NCBI RefSeq assembly: GCF_900129885.1 | Contig: NZ_FQXE01000002.1 | Span: forward strand, 496,001 to 560,000 | DNA length: 64,000 bases | Direction: 5' to 3' | Source of the DNA: Pollutimonas bauzanensis | GTDB lineage: Bacteria > Pseudomonadota > Gammaproteobacteria > Burkholderiales > Burkholderiaceae_B | The notes under the pieces: generated by a model | The model's database searches: none | The model's input: the letters and a program-made list of their open reading frames with translations, nothing else | What the model was told of the DNA's origin: nothing | Part shown: positions 26,089 to 34,155 of the stretch, one piece after another | How the letters are laid out: each line of letters begins with the position of its first letter | Position numbering within the stretch: the first letter of the stretch is position 1 | Translations under genes and position numbers: made by a program

Positions 26089-27063
26089 ATGTCTAAGCCT
26101 TTCATCGATGTCGCCGCGGGCTTGATCCTGCGCGCCGACGGCGCCCTGCTGCTGGCCGAGCGCCCGGCCGACAAGCCCTGGTCGGGCTGGTGGGAATTGC
26201 CCGGCGGCAAGATAGAAGCGGGCGAAAGCGTGCTGCAGGCGCTGGCGCGCGAACTGAAAGAAGAGCTGGACATCGAGGTCACGGAAGCGACGCCCTGGGT
26301 TACCTATACGCACGAATATCCCAAGAACATCGTGCGCCTGGCATTTTGCCGCGTCACCGGCTGGACGGGCGAGCCCAGAGGAATCGAGGGCCAGCGGCTG
26401 GAGTGGGTGGACCCGCAGCAAACGCTGGCGGTCGGCCCGCTGCTGCCGGCCACGGAGCCGCCGCTGCGCTGGCTGAGGCTGCCGGATCGCTATCTGCTGA
26501 CCTCCATCGGCGGCGCCGCCGGCCTTGCCGTATTCCTGGACAAACTGACGCGCGCTTTGGAAGGCGGCATAAGACTGGTGCAATTCCGCGAGCCCGACTG
26601 GCCCGCCGGCCAGACCGACCCGGACCTCCATGCGGCATTTCAACAAGTCCTGCGGCGCTGCCATGAATTCGGCGCGCGCTGCCTGGTCAACAGTTGCCAC
26701 CCGCAAAGCTGGTGGGCGCAGGCCGACGGCGTGCATCTGCGCGCCGTCGACGCCAGGGCGCGGGCGGCAGGCCTGCCCGCGCCCGCGCCCGCGCACGCCG
26801 GCCTGCTCGGCGTATCGGCCCACGATGCCGAGGACCTGCTTGCGGCCCGCGCCCTGAATGCCGATTTCGCCGTGCTCGGCCATGTGCTGGATACGCCATC
26901 GCACCCGGGCCGGCCCGGCATGGGCTGGGAACGCTACGCCGCGCTTGCCGGGCAGGCCTCCCTGCCCGTCTTCGCCATCGGCGGCCAATCGGCCGCTACC
27001 GTCAAGACGGCCCGGCGGCATGGCGCCCATGGCATCGCAGGCATACGGCGCCTGCTGGATTGA
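26089..27063 (+). CDS. Nudix (MutT-type) hydrolase fused to a thiamine-phosphate-synthase-like domain
   Basis: 324 residues. The N-terminal Nudix domain (about 1-130) has a complete Nudix box, GGKIEAGESVLQALARELKEEL in two parts (G-x5-E-x7-REL-x2-EL), as in 8-oxo-dGTP diphosphatase MutT. The C-terminal domain (about 145-322) is a ThiE/TMP-synthase-like TIM barrel with the final FAIGGQSAATVKTARRHGAHGIAGI strand region (shown in part). The fusion is known in proteobacteria; the role of the barrel is unclear. A reading open from 25951 overlaps the ATPase gene out of frame and is not used. Follows the DUF815 gene. Confidence 0.9.
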   Translation: MSKPFIDVAAGLILRADGALLLAERPADKPWSGWWELPGGKIEAGESVLQALARELKEELDIEVTEATPWVTYTHEYPKNIVRLAFCRVTGWTGEPRGIEGQRLEWVDPQQTLAVGPLLPATEPPLRWLRLPDRYLLTSIGGAAGLAVFLDKLTRALEGGIRLVQFREPDWPAGQTDPDLHAAFQQVLRRCHEFGARCLVNSCHPQSWWAQADGVHLRAVDARARAAGLPAPAPAHAGLLGVSAHDAEDLLAARALNADFAVLGHVLDTPSHPGRPGMGWERYAALAGQASLPVFAIGGQSAATVKTARRHGAHGIAGIRRLLD

Positions 27064-27082
27064 AGCCGCCGGCGGAAAGGCT

Positions 27083-27111
27083 TTGATTTTTCTAGACGGT
27101 CGGTCTAATAT
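27083..27111 (+). promoter_or_regulatory. acuR promoter with embedded TAGAC-N5-GTCTA operator; probable leaderless transcript
   Basis: A -35 TTGATT (27083-27088), 17-base spacer and -10 TAATAT (27106-27111) lie immediately before the ATG at 27118, placing the transcription start at or next to the start codon. The inverted repeat TAGAC (27093-27097) N5 GTCTA (27103-27107) lies between and over these elements. It matches the repeat ahead of acuI, consistent with autorepression. Confidence 0.7.
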
Positions 27112-27117
27112 TGCGGC

Positions 27118-27753
27118 ATGACGATATCGACCGCCGTTGCCCCGCGCCGGGGCCGCCCTCCCAAGGTTTCCCGATTCCGCCTGGAAACCCGCCAGGCATT
27201 GGTGCGCTATGGCACCGAACTGCTGACGGAGCAGGGCTTCGTCAGCACCGGAATCGACCAGATACTCAAGCACCTGGATATCCCCAAGGGGTCTTTCTAT
27301 CACTATTTCGCCAGCAAGGAAGAATTCGGCCTGGCCGTGATAGACGCCTATGGCGCCTACTTCGCGCGCAAGCTCGACCGCTGGTTCTCCGACACCAGTC
27401 TCGCCCCGCTGGAGCGCCTCGCGGCGTTTATCGACGACGCGCGCAAAGGCATGATCCGGCACGGCTATCGCCGCGGCTGCCTGATCGGCAATTTGAGCCA
27501 GGAATTCGGCGCCGGGAACGAGGCCTTCGCCGGCCAGCTCGAAAAGACATTCCAGGATTGGCAGCGGCGCCTGGCCAGCTGCCTGGATGAAGCGAAAGAG
27601 GCCGGCCAGCTGGCGCCGCGGGCCGATACCGCGCAGCTTGCCGCGTTTTTCTGGATAGGCTGGGAAGGCGCCGTCATGCGCGCCAGGCTGACCCGCAGCG
27701 ACGCCGCGCTCGTGCTTTTCTCGCGGACTTTCCTGGACAATCTGCCTGAATAG
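27118..27753 (+). CDS. acuR: TetR-family regulator, AcuR-like
   Basis: 211 residues with an N-terminal TetR helix-turn-helix (about 25-70; GIDQILKHLDIPKGSFYHYFASKEE region) and a C-terminal ligand domain containing RGCLIGNLSQE, typical of the AcuR/TetR-C group. AcuR represses the acrylyl-CoA reductase gene acuI and is released by acrylate in DMSP-using and related bacteria. Here the same pairing is seen: acuI-like gene 75 bases downstream and near-identical dyads ahead of both genes. Basic, Arg/Pro-rich N-terminal tail RRGRPPK. Confidence 0.82.
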   Translation: MTISTAVAPRRGRPPKVSRFRLETRQALVRYGTELLTEQGFVSTGIDQILKHLDIPKGSFYHYFASKEEFGLAVIDAYGAYFARKLDRWFSDTSLAPLERLAAFIDDARKGMIRHGYRRGCLIGNLSQEFGAGNEAFAGQLEKTFQDWQRRLASCLDEAKEAGQLAPRADTAQLAAFFWIGWEGAVMRARLTRSDAALVLFSRTFLDNLPE

Positions 27754-27793
27754 CAGGGTCCATTTTCCAGGAGTCGATTTTTTTCAGCCATTC

Positions 27794-27813
27794 ATAGACG
27801 ATCGGTCTATAAA
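27794..27813 (+). promoter_or_regulatory. acuI operator (ATAGAC-N5-GTCTAT) overlapping the -10 region
   Basis: A perfect 6-5-6 inverted repeat at 27794-27810 whose core (TAGAC-N5-GTCTA) is the same as that ahead of acuR. It runs into TATAAA (27808-27813), a good -10, with AAGGAG and the acuI ATG following. A repressor bound here would block the promoter. Confidence 0.7.
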
Positions 27814-27828
27814 GAAAAGGAGCAGCAG

Positions 27829-28815
27829 ATGTTCAATGCCATTCTGATAGAAAAACAGGACGCCGCTTACCGCGCCTCGCTCAAGCAAGTCGAAGAATCG
27901 GCTCTGCCCGAGGGCGATGTCTCCATCAAGGTGGCCTACTCCACCTTGAACTACAAAGACGCCCTGGCCATTACCGGCAAGGCCCCGGTAGTGCGCCAAT
28001 TTCCCATGGTGCCGGGGATAGACCTGGCGGGCACTGTGGAGCACAGCGCCCATGCGGATTTCAAGGCGGGAGACCAGGTCATATTGAATGGCTGGGGCGT
28101 CGGCGAAGCGCACTGGGGAGGGCTGGCCCAGAAGGCCAGGGTCAATGGAGAATGGCTCATACGCATGCCCGAGGGCATGCTCGCCAGCCAGGCAATGGCC
28201 ATAGGCACCGCGGGCTATACCGCCATGCTGTGCGTCATGGCCTTGCAGCGCAACGGCGTAACGCCCGACAAAGGGGATATCCTGGTCACCGGGGCCGCGG
28301 GCGGCGTCGGCAGCGTGGCGATCTCCATACTGGCCAAGCTGGGCTACCGGGTCGTCGCCTCGACCGGGCGTCCGGACGAAGCCGATTACCTGAAAAACCT
28401 GGGCGCCGCCGAGATCATCGACCGCGGCACGCTGAGCCAGCCGGGCAAGCCGCTGGCAAAAGAACGCTGGGCCGCCGCGGTGGACTCCGTAGGCAGCCAC
28501 ACCTTGGCCAATGTCTGCGCCAGCATGCGCTACCGTGGCGTGGTCGCCGCCTGCGGCCTGGCCCAGGGCATGGACTTCCCGGCGAGCGTCGCGCCCTTTA
28601 TCCTGCGCGGAATCACACTGCAAGGCATAGACAGCGTGTATTGCCCCGTTGCGGATCGGCAGGAAGCCTGGCGGCGGCTGGGCAAGGACCTGGATATCGG
28701 CAAACTGACACAGATCAACGCCACCACCATAGGCCTGGACCAGGTCGTGGAAAAAGCGGCCGAATTGCTGGCCGGGCAGGTGCGGGGCCGCATCGTCGTC
28801 GACGTCAACAGGTAA
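27829..28815 (+). CDS. acuI: Acrylyl-CoA reductase (NADPH), AcuI/YhdH family
   Basis: 328-residue zinc-free medium-chain dehydrogenase/reductase. The N-terminal catalytic domain has the AcuI/YhdH segments [14 protein letters not shown] and PGIDLAGTV; the Rossmann domain has [19 protein letters not shown] (about 163-181) followed by ASTGRP for NADPH. It reduces acrylyl-CoA to propionyl-CoA, protecting against acrylate and toxic enoyl-CoA from propionate, 3-hydroxypropionate or DMSP breakdown. AAGGAG precedes the ATG. Controlled by the neighbouring AcuR through the operator upstream. Whether it serves the CoA pathways elsewhere in the window is unknown. Confidence 0.9.
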   Translation: MFNAILIEKQDAAYRASLKQVEESALPEGDVSIKVAYSTLNYKDALAITGKAPVVRQFPMVPGIDLAGTVEHSAHADFKAGDQVILNGWGVGEAHWGGLAQKARVNGEWLIRMPEGMLASQAMAIGTAGYTAMLCVMALQRNGVTPDKGDILVTGAAGGVGSVAISILAKLGYRVVASTGRPDEADYLKNLGAAEIIDRGTLSQPGKPLAKERWAAAVDSVGSHTLANVCASMRYRGVVAACGLAQGMDFPASVAPFILRGITLQGIDSVYCPVADRQEAWRRLGKDLDIGKLTQINATTIGLDQVVEKAAELLAGQVRGRIVVDVNR

Positions 28816-28856
28816 ACCGGCGCGTCCGGCGGCGTGATGGCGCCGCCCCCCCTGTG

Positions 28857-29285
28857 CTATTTATCCATCCGGTTCTTTGCCATGAAGCGCAGGACGACAT
28901 GGATTTCCAGCGCCTTCAGGCCATTCTCCAGAGTGCAGAAGCCCGAATACCGTCCGGCCCGATAGCGCTCGGTGCTTCGTATCGAGCCGCGTTCCAGCTC
29001 CAGATTTGCGCCCAGCCTATCGCCCGGATACACCGGAAGCAGGAAGCGCGACTGGATATCGAGCAACTGTATGGGGATGCCGGCGCAACGGCGGGTGAAC
29101 TCGGCCAGGGCGGCTCCCAGAACATGGACGCCCGGCAGCGGCACGCCCTTGAATCCCGCGGCGCGGGCAACGGCGGCCGATGAATGCACCGGGTGCCCGC
29201 CGCCGACGGCATCCAGGTACTGGCCCAAATGCGCCTCGTCAAGCTTGAAGCTCGCGATGAAACGCTCTGGCAAAACGACGTCCAT
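28857..29285 (-). CDS. MaoC-like (hot-dog fold) dehydratase-type protein
   Basis: 142 residues with the MaoC hydratase core pattern HPVHSSAAVARAAGFKGVPLPGVHVLGAAL (in two parts, about 31-62). In R-specific enoyl-CoA hydratases the motif is D-x-N-P-I-H with catalytic Asp and His; here the His (HPVH) is present but the Asp position is Gly (GGGHPVH). It may be a non-canonical hydratase or a binding subunit. GGAG precedes the ATG. It is the last gene of a bug-CaiB-MaoC operon and ends opposite acuI. Confidence 0.78.
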   Translation of the reverse strand: MDVVLPERFIASFKLDEAHLGQYLDAVGGGHPVHSSAAVARAAGFKGVPLPGVHVLGAALAEFTRRCAGIPIQLLDIQSRFLLPVYPGDRLGANLELERGSIRSTERYRAGRYSGFCTLENGLKALEIHVVLRFMAKNRMDK

Positions 29286-29306
29286 GCCTGTCTCCTTCCG
29301 GCCGCT

Positions 29307-30551
29307 TCAGATAATATTCCGGCGGCGCAAAGCATCCTGCTGTTCCTCGGAAAGCCCGAGCTCGCCGCCGTAGACTTCCTGGTTGTGCTGCCCTATTCCG
29401 GGTCCGGTGCGCCATACGCTTCCAGGCGTGCTGGAAAACCGCGGCACGATGTTCTGCATTCTTATTTGGCCGAAATGCTCGTCCTCGACCGGTATGATCA
29501 TCTCGCGCTCTATGAAATGCGGATCGGCGAAGACATCGCTGATGTCGTAGATCGGGCTGAAGCTGACGTCATGAGCCCGCAATATGGCGGCGGCCTCATC
29601 CTGGGCGCGGCCGGCGAACCAGTCCTTCACGATGGTCTCTATGCCGTCCCGGTTCTTGATGCGCGCGGCATTGGTGCTGAAGGCCTCGTTGTCCAGAAGG
29701 TCGGGGCGGCCTATGGCGATGGCCAGGCGCTTGAACACGGTGGGGGCGCTTACCGCCATCGCCAGCCATTTCCCGTCCCTGGTCTTGTAGACGTCGCTGG
29801 GCGCGGAATAGGCGTTGAGATTGCCCTGGCGGCCCCGCACCACCCCAAGCTGGTCATACTCGACCGGCAGGAAATCCAGCACCCGGAACATGGCCTCGGT
29901 CGCCGACAGGTCTATCTCCTGCCCGCCGCCGTGCTTTTCCCTGTGCAGCAATGCCGCGGTGATCGAATAGGCCCCGAAGACGCCGGTCAAGGCGTCCGAA
30001 ACCGGGTACCCGGGGTATACCGGAGGGCCGTCTTTCTCGCCGCACAGATTGACAAAGCCCGACATGGCTTCGAATATCCTGGCAAATCCAGGCCGGTTCC
30101 GGTACGGCCCGGTCTGCCCGAAACCCGTGACGCGCAAGACGATGAGGTCGGGGCGCAATGCCGTCAGCCTGTCCATTCCCAGGCCCCAGCGGTCCAGCGT
30201 GCCGGGGCGGAAGTTCTCCACCAGCACATCGTATTGCGGCAGCAGCCGTTCGAACAGTTGCAGCCCGTCCGGCTGGCGCAAATCGAGCGTGATGCCCCGC
30301 TTGTTCCGGTTGGCCACCTTGGACCACAAGGACTCGCCGTCCTTATGGGGGGGAAGCTGCCGGATATGGTCGCCCTCGCCGGGGATCTCGATCTTGAGCA
30401 CTTGCGCCCCGAAATCCGCCAGGAGCGTGGATGAAAAGGGTCCGGCTATCACCGTCGAAATATCGAGCACCTTGACGCCCGCCAGCGGGCCGGACGATGT
30501 CCTGGGCTTCTTGCCGGGATCCGGCGCCGCCGGCAATTCATTGCTTCTCAT
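29307..30551 (-). CDS. Class III (CaiB-type) CoA-transferase
   Basis: 414 residues, full length. Motifs: LAGVKVLDISTVIAGPFSS (about 23-41), FGAQVLKIE, VENFRPGTLDRWGLG, VTGFGQTGPYR and GGGQEIDLSATEA with Glu219 at the catalytic Asp position. It lies 15 bases after the Bug binding-protein gene and 21 bases before the MaoC-like gene. The trio resembles operons that take up a carboxylic acid, convert it to a CoA ester, and hydrate or dehydrate it (compare itaconate/citramalate pathways). The substrate is unknown. Confidence 0.9.
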   Translation of the reverse strand: MRSNELPAAPDPGKKPRTSSGPLAGVKVLDISTVIAGPFSSTLLADFGAQVLKIEIPGEGDHIRQLPPHKDGESLWSKVANRNKRGITLDLRQPDGLQLFERLLPQYDVLVENFRPGTLDRWGLGMDRLTALRPDLIVLRVTGFGQTGPYRNRPGFARIFEAMSGFVNLCGEKDGPPVYPGYPVSDALTGVFGAYSITAALLHREKHGGGQEIDLSATEAMFRVLDFLPVEYDQLGVVRGRQGNLNAYSAPSDVYKTRDGKWLAMAVSAPTVFKRLAIAIGRPDLLDNEAFSTNAARIKNRDGIETIVKDWFAGRAQDEAAAILRAHDVSFSPIYDISDVFADPHFIEREMIIPVEDEHFGQIRMQNIVPRFSSTPGSVWRTGPGIGQHNQEVYGGELGLSEEQQDALRRRNII

Positions 30552-30566
30552 GTATAGATACCGCCA

Positions 30567-31547
30567 TTAATCCAGAGCAACATTCGACTGCCTGGCCACC
30601 TCGCCCCAGCTCGCCAATTCCGACTGCACGAACTTGCCGAATTCCTCGGGCGAGCCGCCGACGGGAATCGAGCCTTCCTTGACGATACGGTCGTGGATTT
30701 CCGGCGCCTGCAGCGCTTGCGTCACCGCCGCATTGACTTTCGCAATGATGGCCGCGGGCGTTCCGGCGGGCGCGAAAATGCCATTCCATCCGACGGCGTC
30801 GAAACCTTTGATCCCGGCCTCGTCCAGCGTCGGCACCTCGGGCAGCGCCAATGAGCGCTGCGCGCTCGTCACCGCCAGCGGAACGAGTTTCTTTGCCTCG
30901 ATATAGGGCGTCGTGGTAAGGATGACGTCGAAGGCTATCTGCACCTGCCCGCCCAGCAGGTCCGTCATGGCGGGCCCGGCGCCCTTGTATGGCACATGCA
31001 GCAATTCCGTGTGCGTCGCCGACTGGAATTTTTCAAGAATCATATGAGCGCCGGTGCCTTTGCCGGCGGAGGCCGCTGAAACGCTGGCGGGGTCCGACTT
31101 CGCCTTGGCGACCAGCTCGGCGACCGTCGAGACCCCGGCCGAAGGATGCGCAACCAATACATATGGCTGATCGACGACATGCACCACGGGGATGAAATCC
31201 CTGGCGGCGTCATAGGGCAGGTTCTTGTAAATATTCGGCCCTATCCCATGCGTCGCCACCGTGCCCCACAGAAAAGTGTAGCCGTCCTTGTTCGCCCGGG
31301 CCACATATTGCGCGCCTATGGTTCCTCCCGCCCCGACCTTGTTCTCGACGACGACGGACTTTCCGACGGCCTGCTCGATCTTGGGCGCCAGCAGCCTGGC
31401 CATCACATCGGTCGCGCCCCCCGGCGGAAATGGCACGACGATGGTAATCGGCTTGCTCGGCCATGGCTGGCCCTGCCCCTGGGCCGCCAGCGGCAAGGCC
31501 GCCGCCAGCAACATCACACCGCAGATCCTGGATATTTTCACCTTCAT
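30567..31547 (-). CDS. Bug/TctC-family periplasmic solute-binding protein
   Basis: 326 residues with a signal peptide (about 1-23, VMLLAAALPLAAQG) and the Bug fold: WPSKPITIVVPFPPGGATD right after cleavage, VENKVGAGGTIGA, and GWNGIFAPAGTP. Bug proteins are massively expanded in Bordetella and relatives and bind carboxylates, usually without a local transporter, as here. First gene of the operon with the CaiB and MaoC-like genes and divergent from the LysR gene. Confidence 0.93.
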   Translation of the reverse strand: MKVKISRICGVMLLAAALPLAAQGQGQPWPSKPITIVVPFPPGGATDVMARLLAPKIEQAVGKSVVVENKVGAGGTIGAQYVARANKDGYTFLWGTVATHGIGPNIYKNLPYDAARDFIPVVHVVDQPYVLVAHPSAGVSTVAELVAKAKSDPASVSAASAGKGTGAHMILEKFQSATHTELLHVPYKGAGPAMTDLLGGQVQIAFDVILTTTPYIEAKKLVPLAVTSAQRSLALPEVPTLDEAGIKGFDAVGWNGIFAPAGTPAAIIAKVNAAVTQALQAPEIHDRIVKEGSIPVGGSPEEFGKFVQSELASWGEVARQSNVALD

Positions 31548-31664
31548 CTCCTCTCGTTATTTCTGTCCGGTCTTGCCGAAGCAGAAGACAGGATAAGGTG
31601 CTATATACTTAACTGAATAGTGAATTTAAATGACATGCTTATAACTTTTGGCTAAGTACCCAAG

Positions 31665-32612
31665 ATGAAAAACAGCGCCAGCCTGGTAAACCGCCTGCGG
31701 CTGAAACAGTTCGAGATGCTCTGTGGCGTCGCCGATGGATATTCATTCCGGATGCTGGCGGAAAGCATGTCGCTGTCCCAGCCCGCGATCAGCAAGATCG
31801 CCCGGGAAATGGAAAGCGCCCTGGGAGAACCGATATTCCAGCGCAAGCGCGAAGGGGTTGCGCTGACGCCTTTCGGCCAGTCCCTGGTCCACCATGCCCG
31901 GCTGGTTCTCAAACAGATCGCCCGGATGGAAAGCAAGACCCGCCAGCAGCGCGACGGCAAGGACGAGGTCTTGAGGCTGGGCTCCCCTTCTTATACTGGC
32001 GTATCGCTTCTGGCAAAACCGATAGCCCAGCTGGTTGCGCAGCATCCTGGACTGAGGGTGGAAATGAGCGATGGCATCGCCGACACCCTGTTCACGCTGC
32101 TGAAAACCGGCGAAATCGATTTTATTATCGGCAGCCTGCCGGCCAAGCCCATCACCGACGAAGAAGCGGCGCTGCTGCATGTCGAGGTGCTGTACCCGGA
32201 CGAGCTGAGCATTATCACCAACAAAGAGACCAAATATAAATCGCCAGTCCTGCAACTCAAGGACCTGCAATCCTGCTCATGGGTGCTGCCTTTGAAGGAC
32301 TCTTTGATACGCGGCGTCCTGCGCAAGGCCATGCTCGATGCCCAGTTGCCTGTTCCCAGCCCGGCGGTGGAAACAAGCTTTATCCCGGCAATCGGCGCGC
32401 TGATCGCGGAACAGCCCAATCTGGTGGGCGCCCTGCGCTCGGATGCCGCTCATTACCTGTCGCAGCGCCTGGGCCTGACGATTCTGCAGGTCAGGCCGAA
32501 AATACCCTTGCCCGCGGTGGCCATCATCCGGCTCAAGGACGCGGAACCCACCGCCATGGCCCTGGCTCTGTTCGCCTTGATCCGGCAACGGGTCGCCTCG
32601 CTACTGTCCTGA
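31665..32612 (+). CDS. LysR-family transcriptional regulator
   Basis: 315 residues: winged helix-turn-helix at about 10-70 (LRLKQFEMLCGVADGYSFRMLAESMSLSQPAISKIARE region) and a LysR substrate-binding domain. It is divergent from the Bug-CaiB-MaoC operon with a 117-base gap that includes an AT-rich segment (about 31597-31640), the usual arrangement for a LysR activator of the neighbouring catabolic operon. Its 3' end overlaps the convergent efflux lipoprotein gene by 12 bases. Confidence 0.92.
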   Translation: MKNSASLVNRLRLKQFEMLCGVADGYSFRMLAESMSLSQPAISKIAREMESALGEPIFQRKREGVALTPFGQSLVHHARLVLKQIARMESKTRQQRDGKDEVLRLGSPSYTGVSLLAKPIAQLVAQHPGLRVEMSDGIADTLFTLLKTGEIDFIIGSLPAKPITDEEAALLHVEVLYPDELSIITNKETKYKSPVLQLKDLQSCSWVLPLKDSLIRGVLRKAMLDAQLPVPSPAVETSFIPAIGALIAEQPNLVGALRSDAAHYLSQRLGLTILQVRPKIPLPAVAIIRLKDAEPTAMALALFALIRQRVASLLS

Positions 32613-34139
32613 AGCGGCCCCTTCGTCCACGCCCGCGAGGCCAGCTTCCCAGCCCCCGCCCAGCGCGGCGATCAGCTGCACGCTGGCGACCAGGCGATCG
32701 GCCGTCAGCTGCAGCGCCGCGCGCTCGGTGCTCAGCGCCGTGGTCTCCACCTGCACCACGCTCAGGTAATCGATCAGCCCCGCCTCGTACTGGTTCTGCG
32801 TCAGGCGCAGGGACTCGCGGGCCGAAGCCAGCGCGCGGCCTTGCGTGACCTGCTCCTGCCCCAGCACGTGCAACTGCACCAGATAGTCCTCCACTTCGCG
32901 CAGCGCCGTCAGCACGGTCTGCCGATAGCCCGCCGCCTGGGCGTCGTAGCTGGCGCGGGCCTGCTCGACCTGCGCCTGGCGGGCGCCGCCATCGAACAGG
33001 GTCAAGGCCAATGCCGGGCCCAGCGACCAGAAGCGGGCCGGCGCCGTCAGCCACTGCGCCCACTGCCCGCTGCGGAAGCCTCCTTGCGCGCTGAGGGTCA
33101 GGTCGGGAAACCATGCCGCCTGCGCCACGCCTATCTGGGCGTTGGCCTCGGCGGCGCGGCGCTCGGCCGCGGCCACGTCGGGGCGCCGCTCCAGCAATTG
33201 CGAAGGCAGGCCGACAGGAATCACGGGCACCGTCCCCAGGATCTGCGCGGTATTGAGCGCAAAGCTCGACGGCGTCTGCCCCAGCAGCACGGCAATCGCA
33301 TGTTCGAGCTGGGCGCGCTGCCAGTCCAGCGCCAGCAGCTGGGTGCGCGTGTTTTCCAGCTGCGTGCGCGATACGGCCACATCGGACTGGGCCGCCACGC
33401 CCGCCTGATAGCGGTTCTGCGTCATGGTCAACGACCTTTCGTAGGCGTCGACGGTTTGCTGCAGCAGGCGCTGCTCCGCGTCCATGACGCGCAAGTTGAA
33501 ATAGGTCTGCGCCAGGGTGGATTGCATGCTCAGCCGCGTGGTGGCGACGTCGGCCGCGCTGGCTTGCAGGCCGGCGCGGCTGGACTCGACCGTGCGGCGC
33601 ACCCTGCCCCACAAGTCGGCCTCCCAGCTGACGTTGCCGCTCAGTGTGTATTGGTTGTCCGTGCTATTGCCGCCCACCGACACAGAGCTGCCGCCGCCAT
33701 TGCCGCCGCCCGAACGGGTGGCCGACGCCGACGCGCCCACGGTCGGGAAGAAGCCCGACCTGGCCGATTGCAGCAGCGCCTGCGCCTGCCGGTATTGGGC
33801 CTCGGCCTGCGCAATGCCCAGATTGGAATTCTGCAGCGTATCCATCAGGCCGTCCAGGACGGGGTCGTTGAACAATTGCCACCAGTCCCCGCGCAGCGCC
33901 GCATCGCGGGGCCGCGCCGGCAGCCAGCCGGGCGCGGCCGCCGGCGCGGGTCCCGGCCCCCCGGCGGCGCCGCCCTGGGTCGCGCTCATTGCCTCTTTAT
34001 AGCCGGCGCCCACGTCCATGGATGGCCGTTCATAATCGGGCCCCACCGCGCAGGCGCCCAGCAGCAGCAGGCCGCAAGCCGCCAAAGGCCTGAGGCCGGC
34101 CCCGCGGCCGACGAAGTTGATCAATGCAGGAATATTCAT
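32601..34139 (-). CDS. Outer-membrane efflux lipoprotein (NodT/OprM type) of the RND system
   Basis: 512 residues. The lipoprotein signal ends in the lipobox LLGAC with Cys30, followed by AVGPDYERP, the usual start of OprM/NodT channels. Two OEP repeats follow, with long coiled-coil helices and the TLPVIPVGLPSQLLERRPDV-like linker (partly visible as VPVIPVGLPSQLLERRPDVAA). The ATG at 34139 is preferred over 34163 (no ribosome site there). Last gene of the mdtABC-like operon; it supplies the trimeric outer-membrane duct. A Gly/Ser-rich insertion (GGGNGGGSSVSVGG) lies in the first half. Confidence 0.92.
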   Translation of the reverse strand: MNIPALINFVGRGAGLRPLAACGLLLLGACAVGPDYERPSMDVGAGYKEAMSATQGGAAGGPGPAPAAAPGWLPARPRDAALRGDWWQLFNDPVLDGLMDTLQNSNLGIAQAEAQYRQAQALLQSARSGFFPTVGASASATRSGGGNGGGSSVSVGGNSTDNQYTLSGNVSWEADLWGRVRRTVESSRAGLQASAADVATTRLSMQSTLAQTYFNLRVMDAEQRLLQQTVDAYERSLTMTQNRYQAGVAAQSDVAVSRTQLENTRTQLLALDWQRAQLEHAIAVLLGQTPSSFALNTAQILGTVPVIPVGLPSQLLERRPDVAAAERRAAEANAQIGVAQAAWFPDLTLSAQGGFRSGQWAQWLTAPARFWSLGPALALTLFDGGARQAQVEQARASYDAQAAGYRQTVLTALREVEDYLVQLHVLGQEQVTQGRALASARESLRLTQNQYEAGLIDYLSVVQVETTALSTERAALQLTADRLVASVQLIAALGGGWEAGLAGVDEGAASGQ

Positions 34140-34155
34140 ATGTCGAGCATGCCCT

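Noticed and set aside
28816-28856. Terminator between the convergent acuI and MaoC-like genes
   Set aside because: A GC-rich dyad is present but without a T run on either strand, so it is not called.
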